Assembly (NCBI GenBank): GCA_003243195.1
Contig: QFQI01000001.1
Coordinates: forward strand, 62,001-126,000
Direction: 5' to 3'
Origin: Sphingomonas taxi
GTDB lineage: Bacteria > Pseudomonadota > Alphaproteobacteria > Sphingomonadales > Sphingomonadaceae
Length of the DNA: 64,000 nt
Each line of letters opens with the position of its first letter. Position 1 is the first letter of the stretch. Shown here piece by piece: positions 29,629 to 35,754 of the stretch. Under the pieces are notes generated by a model. That model was given only the letters and a program-made list of their open reading frames with translations. It searched no databases and was not told where the DNA came from. The position numbers were made by a program, and so were the translations under genes.

Positions 29629-29673
29629 AGGGTTAAATGGGGATGAGAAGGGAAATCCGGGGAAATCCGGGGA
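29629..29673 (+). promoter_or_regulatory. Candidate MraZ operator, array 1 (GGGGA boxes every 10 bp)
   Basis: Five pentamers start at 29629, 29639, 29649, 29659 and 29669: AGGGT, GGGGA, AGGGA, GGGGA and GGGGA, each separated by exactly 5 nt. Known MraZ sites in other bacteria are direct repeats of a TGGGN-type core with 5-nt spacers just upstream of mraZ. This array is about 120-165 bp upstream of the mraZ start, with the G-rich strand opposite to mraZ. In the remainder of the 375-nt gene-free stretch 29508-29882 only the second array was found, and no clear -35/-10 pair. Confidence 0.65.
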
Positions 29674-29781
29674 TCAGCTCCGACTTTCGCGAGAAGCGGC
29701 GGAAATTCGGCGTTCGGACCATGGCGGGGCATGCGCCGGCGCCCCAACGCACGCCGGCGCGGGGCAATCCTGCCCATGATT

Positions 29782-29817
29782 TTCCCGATTTCGCCGGATC
29801 GTCCCCGATTCTCCCCG
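29782..29817 (-). promoter_or_regulatory. Candidate MraZ operator, array 2 (same boxes on the opposite strand)
   Basis: On the minus strand four units recur every 10 bp. The top strand shows TTCCC, CGCCG, TCCCC and TCCCC at 29782, 29792, 29802 and 29812, so the minus strand reads GGGGA, GGGGA, a degenerate unit and a GGGAA-like unit. Spacers share the AATC-type sequence of array 1. The two arrays face opposite ways about 110 bp apart. Confidence 0.5.
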
Positions 29818-29882
29818 AGGCGGCATGCCGCGGTCACGTACCGGGGCACCGCGGCCGGGCGAAACGGCCGCGCGCGCCATCG

Positions 29883-30200
29883 TCACTGCACGCCGCCCGT
29901 CGCGACGGCGGCCGGCGTATTGGCGGTGCTGGGCGTCACGCCCATTTCGGCCAGCGGCTCGCTGGAGGGAGTCGGACCGGGCGCCGCGCCGGGCGCGCTC
30001 ATGTTCGCCACCATTCCCGGCTGCGCCGCGCCCGACACGTCCAGCGGCGCCTCGCGGTTGACGGAGGAGAAGATCGCGCTGGCCAGTCCGATCAGCAGCA
30101 CGACCACCGCCAGTCCGAGCATGCCGACCCGCACGCGCTGGCGTGTCTGCTCGCCCCGCCGGCGATCCGCCGCGGCCTTGTCTTCGATCGGACTCTTCAT
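29883..30200 (-). CDS. Small single-pass membrane protein of unknown function
   Basis: A 105-residue protein with a highly charged N-terminus (MKSPIEDKAAADRRRGEQTR), one membrane helix at about residues 26-46 (MLGLAVVVLLIGLASAIF) and a Pro/Ala/Ser-rich C-terminal segment, probably periplasmic. No domain is recognised. It lies between cysK and mraZ on the same strand, but 375 nt separate it from mraZ. The helix and charge pattern look like a real protein. Confidence 0.7.
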   Translation of the reverse strand: MKSPIEDKAAADRRRGEQTRQRVRVGMLGLAVVVLLIGLASAIFSSVNREAPLDVSGAAQPGMVANMSAPGAAPGPTPSSEPLAEMGVTPSTANTPAAVATGGVQ

Positions 30201-30249
30201 CTCGTCGCGCGATCCTAACCGATCGCCGCCCGGGTGTCGATTGCGTCCG

Positions 30250-31230
30250 TCAGCGCGGGGCGCGGCTCAGCCCCTTGGCCGCCAGCCACGCCGAATCATA
30301 GAGCGTGGAGAGATAGCGGAAGCCGGTGTCGCACAGGATGGTGGCGATCCGCTTGCCCGGCCCCAGCGCCTGCGCCAGCCGCACCGCGCCAGCGACGTTG
30401 ATCCCCGACGACAGGCCCAGGCACAATCCCTCCTCGCGCAGCAGCCGGTCGGTCCAGTCCAGCCCCTCCTGATCGGGGATGCGGAACTGCGTGTCGACCG
30501 GCGCACCTTCCAGATTGGCGGTGATCCGCCCCTGCCCGATGCCTTCCGCGACGGAGGAACCCTCCGCGCGCAGTTCGCCGCACGCGTAATAATCGTACAG
30601 CGCCGCGCCGTGCGGGTCGCTCAGCGCGATGCACACGTCCGGGTCATGCGCCTTCAGCCCCAGTCCGACGCCCGCGAACGTGCCGCCGGTGCCGACCGCG
30701 CAGGTGAAGCCGTCGATGCGGCCTTCCATCTGCGTCCAGATCTCCTCGGCGGTGCCCATGATGTGCGCGCGGCGGTTGGCAATGTTGTCGAACTGGTTGG
30801 CCCAGATCGCGCCCGGCGTCTCCTCCGCGATGCGGCGCGAGGTGTGCACGAAGTGGCACGGCGAGGAATAAGGCGCCGCCGGCACCGTCACCAGTTCCGC
30901 GCCCAGCGCGCGCAGCGTGTCCATCTTCTCCTTGGACTGGGTGTCCGGCATCACGATGATCGTGCGGTAGCCCTTGGCATTGGCGACCAGCGCCAGCCCG
31001 ATCCCGGTGTTGCCGGCGGTGCCCTCCACGATCGTGCCGCCGGGCTGGAGCAATTCGCGCTCCTCGGCATCCTCGACGATGAACAGCGCGGCGCGGTCCT
31101 TCACGCTCGCGCCCGGATTGGCGAACTCGCACTTGCCGAAGATGTCGCAGCCGGTGGCGGCGCTCGGCCCCTTCAGCCGGACGAGCGGGGTGTTGCCGAT
31201 CAGGGCCAGGGTATCGGGGGTGATATGCAT
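30250..31230 (-). CDS. cysK: Cysteine synthase A
   Basis: A 326-residue PLP enzyme of the O-acetylserine sulfhydrylase family, which makes cysteine from O-acetylserine and sulfide. The PLP lysine is Lys44 in FANPGASVKDRAA; the substrate loop EGTAGNTGIGLALVA and phosphate-binding GTGGTFAGVGLGLK are intact. The insertion SDPHGAALYDYYACGEL near residue 205 and the missing CysE-interacting end place it in the alphaproteobacterial CysK/cystathionine beta-synthase-like subgroup, so specificity could differ slightly. It is monocistronic or followed by the small membrane protein 49 nt away. Confidence 0.88.
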   Translation of the reverse strand: MHITPDTLALIGNTPLVRLKGPSAATGCDIFGKCEFANPGASVKDRAALFIVEDAEERELLQPGGTIVEGTAGNTGIGLALVANAKGYRTIIVMPDTQSKEKMDTLRALGAELVTVPAAPYSSPCHFVHTSRRIAEETPGAIWANQFDNIANRRAHIMGTAEEIWTQMEGRIDGFTCAVGTGGTFAGVGLGLKAHDPDVCIALSDPHGAALYDYYACGELRAEGSSVAEGIGQGRITANLEGAPVDTQFRIPDQEGLDWTDRLLREEGLCLGLSSGINVAGAVRLAQALGPGKRIATILCDTGFRYLSTLYDSAWLAAKGLSRAPR

Positions 31231-31421
31231 GGCGCGCTAGATGCGGGCACGCCCGCCCGTGCGCAAGCGAGCGAAACTATCGCGCCACCACTCCCGCCTT
31301 GCGCAACGACGGTGGCGCGAGGGGCGAGCCGATCGGCTCCACGAATAATCGGCAGGTTTTGACGCAGCGCAGCACAGTCGGGGTTGACGCGGTTTTCGGC
31401 ATCGGCGAAGCCGCAGCCACC

Positions 31422-31808
31422 ATGCAGAAGCTCCTTCCCCTCCCGCTGGCCGCCGCCCTGCTTGCGTTGTCGGCCTGTAACTCCGAACCCTCGTCGCCGC
31501 AGGTGCTGGACAGCAATCCCGATCCGATGGCGTCGACGCTGGCCAACGCCGGCCCGGTCGAGCTGCCGCCCGCGATCAAGGCCGACAAGACGATGCGCTG
31601 CAAGGACCAGAGCCTCGTCTATGTCACCTTCTTCGCCGGCGACAAGCAGGCGGTCGTCCGCACCGAGAAGGGCGGCCCGGCCACGACGCTGAAGGCGGAA
31701 GCGGCCGGCGAGACGCTGGTTGCCGACGGCGGCTGGAAGATGACCGGCACCACCAGCGAGATCCAGCTCACCCGTCCGGGCAAGCCGGCGATCATCTGCC
31801 ACTCCTGA
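31422..31808 (+). CDS. Small lipoprotein of unknown function
   Basis: A 128-residue exported protein. The N-terminus is a lipoprotein signal peptide with lipobox LSAC, so Cys19 would be lipidated. The mature part contains two more cysteines (MRCKDQSLV and the final IICHS) that could pair, and short beta-strand-like stretches (LVYVTFFAGDKQAVV). The predicted fold resembles small MliC-type lysozyme-inhibitor lipoproteins in size and cysteine placing, but this is only a resemblance. The ATG at 31422 is chosen because it gives the signal peptide; the frame is open to 31299. Confidence 0.7.
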   Translation: MQKLLPLPLAAALLALSACNSEPSSPQVLDSNPDPMASTLANAGPVELPPAIKADKTMRCKDQSLVYVTFFAGDKQAVVRTEKGGPATTLKAEAAGETLVADGGWKMTGTTSEIQLTRPGKPAIICHS

Positions 31809-31825
31809 TCCACGACGCCGGCCGC

Positions 31826-31882
31826 GGGCGAGTCCGCGCCGGCTCTCGCGCGCGATCACGATCGCGCGCGCAAGACTCGCCC
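31826..31882. other. Two-level hairpin after the lipoprotein gene
   Basis: An outer 9-bp inverted repeat, GGGCGAGTC at 31826-31834 with GACTCGCCC at 31874-31882, encloses an inner hairpin formed by CGCGCGCGATC (31847-31857) and GATCGCGCGCG (31860-31870). No T-run follows, so it is not a classical intrinsic terminator, though it could end or protect the lipoprotein transcript. Confidence 0.5.
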
Positions 31883-31985
31883 CCCTAACCGGGGCGGCGA
31901 TGGGGCCGGCAACGCCGCCGCGCATCGGGTCCGCGACCCGCATCCGTGTCTTGCCCTGCCCATGACGGGGCCGTAGCCTTCGCGC

Positions 31986-32693
31986 ATGGCGACGATCGCG
32001 ATCTACAGTCTGAAGGGAGGCGTGGGAAAGTCCACGCTCGCGGTGAACCTGGCGTGGTGCGCCGCCACGCTGTCGTCGCGCCGGACGTTGCTGTGGGATC
32101 TCGATCCACAGGCGTCGGCGAGCTGGATGCTCGGCGAGGGTGCGGCGCGCGATCGTGCCGGGGCGCTGTTCGCGCGCACGGTGGCGCCGGACAGGCTGAT
32201 CGCCCCGACGCGCTTCGACCGGCTGGACCTGCTGGCCGCCGATTCGTCGCTGCGCGACCTGAACCATGTCCTGCGCGAGCTCGACAAGAAGCGCCGACTG
32301 CGCAAGCTGATCGGCGAGCTGGGCGACCATGACGTGGTGCTGCTCGACTGCCCGCCGGGCCTGACCGAAACCGCCGACCAGGTGGTGCGCGCCGCCGACC
32401 TGATCGTGGTGCCGGTCGTGCCCTCGGCCTTCGCGCAACAGGCATGGGTCACCATCGACCGCCAGTTCGGCGGGCGGGTGCCGATGCTGCCCGTACATAT
32501 GATGGTCGATCGCCGCCGCGCGCTGCATGTCGAGGCGGTGGAGCGGCATCCCGACTGGCCGGTCGTGCCGATGGCGAGCGCGGTCGAGAACGCCACGGCG
32601 CAGCGGCAGCCGGTCGGCGTCACCGCGCCGCGCAGCGCCGCCGCGGCCGCCTTCGCGCACATCTGGCGGATCATCGAGCAACGCCGCGCTTGA
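31986..32693 (+). CDS. ParA-family ATPase (orphan)
   Basis: A 235-residue deviant Walker-type ATPase. The Walker A motif KGGVGKST is at residues 10-17, WDLDPQASASWML is the switch region, and VVLLDCPPGLTETADQVV the Walker B. It is short for a chromosomal ParA and lacks an N-terminal helix-turn-helix, so it resembles the small ParA/MinD-like ATPases that position cell components. No parB or parS-like gene lies beside it. The stop codon overlaps the TTG start of aat by three nucleotides, so the two are likely co-translated. Cargo and function are unknown. Confidence 0.85.
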   Translation: MATIAIYSLKGGVGKSTLAVNLAWCAATLSSRRTLLWDLDPQASASWMLGEGAARDRAGALFARTVAPDRLIAPTRFDRLDLLAADSSLRDLNHVLRELDKKRRLRKLIGELGDHDVVLLDCPPGLTETADQVVRAADLIVVPVVPSAFAQQAWVTIDRQFGGRVPMLPVHMMVDRRRALHVEAVERHPDWPVVPMASAVENATAQRQPVGVTAPRSAAAAAFAHIWRIIEQRRA

Positions 32694-33436
32694 GCCGCCC
32701 CGATCCCGATCCCGCGCCACTCGACCCGGCGCTGTTGCTCGGCGCCTATGCGGTCGGGGTGTTTCCGATGGCGGACAGCCGCGACGCGACCAGCGTCTAT
32801 TGGGTGGAACCGCGCCGCCGCGCGATCCTGCCGCTCGACGGGTTCCATCTATCGCGCTCGCTGCGCCGGGTGGTCGCCGCCGATCGTTTCCGCGTAACGG
32901 TCGACCGCGCCTTCGAACAGGTCATCGCCTTGTGCGCGGAGGCCGCGGCGGATCGCCCGGAGACGTGGATCAATCCGGTGATCGAGCAATCGTTCGTGCG
33001 GCTGCATGCGCTGGGCCACGCCCATTCGGTGGAATGCTGGGACGGCGAGCGGCTGGTCGGCGGACTCTACGGCCTGGCGCTCAGCCGCGCCTTCTTCGGG
33101 GAGAGCATGGTCAGCCGCGCCGCCAACGCCTCGAAGGTCGCGATCGCCGCGCTGGTGGCGCGGTTGCGCGCCGGCGGCTTCACCCTGCTCGACTGCCAAT
33201 TCATGACCGCGCATCTCGCCACGCTGGGCGCGCGGGAGATCGACCGCGCCGATTATGTCGCGTTGCTGGGCGCGGCGCTTTCCTCGACCGCTTCGTCCGC
33301 CTCACCGGCCTCGCCCTCGGTCGCCGACGGCGACGCGGCGGGCGCCGGCGACTTCTTCGCGCTGGATGCCGCGGCGGGCGCGGATGGCGCGGTGCCGGGG
33401 AAGGTCATCGTGCAGCTCTTGGCCCAGACGTCGTAG
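32690..33436 (+). CDS. aat: Leucyl/phenylalanyl-tRNA-protein transferase
   Basis: A 248-residue enzyme of the N-end rule pathway that adds Leu or Phe to proteins with N-terminal Arg or Lys, marking them for ClpAP. LLLGAYAVGVFPMADSRD, WVEPRRRAILPL, VECWDGERLVGGLYGLALSR, FFGESMVSR and LLDCQFMTAHLATLGAREI are family signatures. The start is TTG at 32690, overlapping the ParA stop. The C-terminal about 60 residues are encoded opposite the end of the DUF2155 gene; the last residues GKVIVQLLAQTS still match the usual alphaproteobacterial Aat ending, so the tail is probably real. Confidence 0.93.
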   Translation: MSRPDPDPAPLDPALLLGAYAVGVFPMADSRDATSVYWVEPRRRAILPLDGFHLSRSLRRVVAADRFRVTVDRAFEQVIALCAEAAADRPETWINPVIEQSFVRLHALGHAHSVECWDGERLVGGLYGLALSRAFFGESMVSRAANASKVAIAALVARLRAGGFTLLDCQFMTAHLATLGAREIDRADYVALLGAALSSTASSASPASPSVADGDAAGAGDFFALDAAAGADGAVPGKVIVQLLAQTS

Positions 33437-33936
33437 ACCGGGTGGATCACGACATTGAGCGCCGGCCGCTCCTTATAGAGCCAGCCGGAGAAAACGCGCT
33501 TCCAGCCGGTGTCGGGGCGGCGCACGTCGAGTTGCACGAACGCCCCGGTCAGCGTTTCCGGCTCCCATGGCGCGGTGCGCTCGCACGCGCGCAGGCGGAT
33601 CACCACGTCGTTCACGCGCACCGCCTGCCCCGGCTTCATGGTGAAGTCGCGGGTGACGCCGTTGCGCTTGTTAAGCAGGCCGATCACCGCCACGCGCTGC
33701 GCCATGGGGGTCAGCCCCGCATCGACGGGCGCATCCTGACCGTCCACGCGCACTTCGTCGGATCCCGCCGGCGAGGCGGCGTCGCCGGTCGCCGCGGGCA
33801 CCGCCCTGCTCACCACCGGACTCACGATCGGTGCCGTCGGCGCGGAACCGGCCTGCCCGCCCAGCAGGCGCGTGCCCGCCCAGGTCATGCCTGCCACCGC
33901 CACCAGAACCAGCCCGCCGACCGCGAGCGGACGCAT
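33253..33936 (-). CDS. DUF2155 domain exported protein
   Basis: A 227-residue protein with a signal peptide or anchor at its start (MRPLAVGGLVLVAVAGMTWA) and a DUF2155 domain at about residues 75-180 (FTMKPGQAVRVNDVVIRLRA through NVVIHPVYDVWAKSC). The family is exported and of unknown function. The last 50 residues are Ala/Ser/Glu-rich and lie opposite aat: the two convergent genes overlap by 184 bp. It follows the NDUFA12-like gene with a 1-nt TGATG overlap, an arrangement typical of sphingomonads. The ATG at 33936 is chosen for the signal peptide and this overlap. Confidence 0.85.
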   Translation of the reverse strand: MRPLAVGGLVLVAVAGMTWAGTRLLGGQAGSAPTAPIVSPVVSRAVPAATGDAASPAGSDEVRVDGQDAPVDAGLTPMAQRVAVIGLLNKRNGVTRDFTMKPGQAVRVNDVVIRLRACERTAPWEPETLTGAFVQLDVRRPDTGWKRVFSGWLYKERPALNVVIHPVYDVWAKSCTMTFPGTAPSAPAAASSAKKSPAPAASPSATEGEAGEADEAVEESAAPSNAT

Positions 33937-34331
33937 CACGCGTCCGGGCTCCACGCCTCGTAATCGCCGGTCGCGGCGGCGCGGTGGCCGCCCTTCTCCA
34001 GCGCGCCGGGCGGCCGGTACGCCAGCGCGGTGCCGGTCATGTTCGCGACCGCCGGCTTCTGCCAGCGGCGGGGCGGCGGCAGCACCTCGTCCGGCACCCC
34101 GTCCACCTGATGGTGCAGCCAGCTGAACCATTCCGGCGGCACGCGGCTGGCGTCGTTGGCCCCGGCGTAGATCACGTAGCGGCGCGGATTGCCGGCGGTG
34201 TCGCGGCCACCCAGCCAGTAGGTGTTGCCCAACGAATCCTCGCCGACCTGCTTCTTGCCGCGCAGGCCATAGAGGATGGTGCCCCAGCTTGCGCCGTTCC
34301 ACCAGGTGAAGGGGTTGAGATTGATGCCCAT
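33936..34331 (-). CDS. NDUFA12-like NADH:ubiquinone oxidoreductase accessory protein
   Basis: A 131-residue homologue of the complex I accessory subunit NDUFA12 (B17.2). GTILYGLRGKKQVGEDSLGN, NTYWLGGRD, RRYVIYAGANDASRVPPEWF and SWLHHQVDGVPDE follow the family closely. In alphaproteobacteria this protein is a peripheral subunit or assembly factor of respiratory complex I on the cytoplasmic side. The ATG at 34331 gives the usual GINLNPFTWWNG start; 13 extra residues are open upstream. The gene is away from any nuo operon, as is usual. Confidence 0.92.
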   Translation of the reverse strand: MGINLNPFTWWNGASWGTILYGLRGKKQVGEDSLGNTYWLGGRDTAGNPRRYVIYAGANDASRVPPEWFSWLHHQVDGVPDEVLPPPRRWQKPAVANMTGTALAYRPPGALEKGGHRAAATGDYEAWSPDA

Positions 34332-34386
34332 CGTGGCGATGCGCTTACCCGCGTGTGCGCCGGCGTTCAATGCCGATCGTCACCGG

Positions 34387-34432
34387 GACCATGGGCCGAT
34401 CGTCGCGGAGGCCACGGGCCGATCGTCGCGGA
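34387..34432. repeat. 23-bp tandem duplication
   Basis: Two adjacent 23-bp units (34387-34409 and 34410-34432) match at 21 of 23 positions and share GGGCCGATCGTCGCGGA. They lie between the cold-shock gene and the NDUFA12-like gene, just upstream of the latter in its transcription direction. Confidence 0.6.
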
Positions 34433-34444
34433 CGGGGCGCGGTG

Positions 34445-35029
34445 TCATTCCGGCGCGGCGACCCCGACGGCCAGCGGCCCCTTGCGCCCCTGCACCACCC
34501 GCGCGCGCAATCGTTGGTCCGGCTCCACATCGGCGATGCCGGCGCGGCGCATGGTTTCCATGTGTACGAAGATGTCGCCCGGCCGCGCCAGCGCCACCAG
34601 GAAGCCATAGCCCTTGATGCGGTTGAACCACTTGACCGTCACGTCCTCCCACTCCGCCGCCGCGGCGCCGTCGGCGGCGATCAGCGCGGGGTCCAGACGC
34701 TCGCGATCGCGGTCGCGCACCGTGTCGGCGGCCGGGGCGAGGTCCAGCGCGGTGATCTCCACCGCCTGCCACCCGCGCGCGCCGCGTGTCGCCAGCCCCT
34801 GCACCCGCGTCCCTTCGGGCAGGGTGCGGCGACCGTAAGCCTGGAGGACGGAGAAATGCAGCAGCACGTCGCCCATGGCGTGATCGTCGGACACGACGAA
34901 CCCGAAGCCGCGCGTCGCATCGAACCATTTGAGCACGCCCGCCAGCACCACGGGCGGCGACGTGGCGCCCGGGGTGTCGCCGACACGGCTTTCCCCGCCG
35001 TCGGTCGGTGCGGATCGCTCATCTCGCAC
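34445..35029 (-). CDS. Double cold-shock-domain protein
   Basis: A 194-residue protein with two cold-shock domains. The first (about residues 28-95) has LKWFDATRGFGFVVSDD and DVLLHFSVLQAYG; the second (about 128-192) has VKWFNRIKGYGFLVALA and DIFVHMETMRRAG. Each carries RNP1- and RNP2-like motifs for single-stranded nucleic acid binding. Two-domain cold-shock proteins are common in alphaproteobacteria and act as RNA chaperones or transcription antiterminators, often in stationary phase. The start is GTG at 35029. It lies 74 nt after recX on the same strand. Confidence 0.88.
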   Translation of the reverse strand: MRDERSAPTDGGESRVGDTPGATSPPVVLAGVLKWFDATRGFGFVVSDDHAMGDVLLHFSVLQAYGRRTLPEGTRVQGLATRGARGWQAVEITALDLAPAADTVRDRDRERLDPALIAADGAAAAEWEDVTVKWFNRIKGYGFLVALARPGDIFVHMETMRRAGIADVEPDQRLRARVVQGRKGPLAVGVAAPE

Positions 35030-35103
35030 GTCGCCTGTGGTTCCCTGTCAGCCCCTGTCCGATACGGGTGCACCGCACCATGCGCGAAAGCAAGCGCCAT
35101 GCA

Positions 35104-35634
35104 TCACTCCGGCTGCGGAATGTCACCGGGCGCGCTGTCCACGACGCGGCGCGCGGTGGTCATGTCGTGCCCGGCGCGCAGCAAGGCGGCGATGTGCCGC
35201 TCGCGCTGGCGCGGATCGGGCCGCTCCTCCGCATAGGGACCGATGCGCCGGCGTCGCGCAAGCCGCAGCGCATTGTCCAGCGCGGCGGCGCGCGCCTCCT
35301 CCAGCACCGTCGCGCTGTCCTCCTCGGCCAGCCCGGCCGCGCGCAACGTCTCCGCGACGCGCCGCGCGCCATATCCGCGCCGCGCCAGCGCCGCGCCCTT
35401 CTGTTCCGCGAACCCGCGATCGTCGACATAGCCCGCCTGCGCCATCCGCTCGGCCACCGCCGCCGGATCGGCCGGTGGGCCTTCCCAGCCCCGCTCGCGG
35501 ATCTTGCGCGCGAGATAGTGCGTCAGCTTGCCGCGCGAAGTGGCGAACCGCTCGACGTAGCGCAACGCCAGCCGCTCCAGCGCGGGGGCATCGAGCGGCG
35601 GGGCGGGACGACGTGGGGCGGACGCGCGGGACAC
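35104..35634 (-). CDS. recX: RecX family regulator
   Basis: A 176-residue, almost entirely helical Arg/Ala-rich protein. The segment ERLALRYVERFATSRGKLTH followed by YLARKIRERGW and YVDDRGFAEQKGAALARRGY matches the three-helix repeats of RecX, which caps and regulates RecA filaments during recombination and SOS repair. The start is uncertain: GTG at 35634 gives a family-like N-terminus, while GTG at 35652 adds six residues. recA is not in the window. It diverges from the acyl-AMP ligase gene. Confidence 0.8.
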   Translation of the reverse strand: MSRASAPRRPAPPLDAPALERLALRYVERFATSRGKLTHYLARKIRERGWEGPPADPAAVAERMAQAGYVDDRGFAEQKGAALARRGYGARRVAETLRAAGLAEEDSATVLEEARAAALDNALRLARRRRIGPYAEERPDPRQRERHIAALLRAGHDMTTARRVVDSAPGDIPQPE

Positions 35635-35754
35635 GCCTTGATTGTGCCACACTGGCAGCGGATTCTAAGCGTGAAATCTTAACGCATGACGGCAAACCGC
35701 CATTTTTGCCGATCAACCATTGCGCCCGCGTTACAGGTGCGACAGGAACACAGG

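Noticed and set aside
29531..29779. 82-codon plus-strand ORF in the mraZ upstream region with a CPQC motif
   Set aside because: It overlaps the candidate operator arrays, has no ribosome binding site and a biased composition; a single CxxC is weak evidence.
31200..32720. 506-codon minus-strand ORF opposite the lipoprotein and ParA genes
   Set aside because: The plus-strand ParA has clear Walker motifs; the minus frame has none.
34387..34432. CRISPR-like repeat
   Set aside because: Only two adjacent units with no spacers and no cas genes; a simple tandem duplication.
35653..35754. LexA or CtrA site between recX and the acyl-AMP ligase
   Set aside because: A single TTAAC half-site is present; no GTTC-N7-GTTC or paired TTAA spacing was found.
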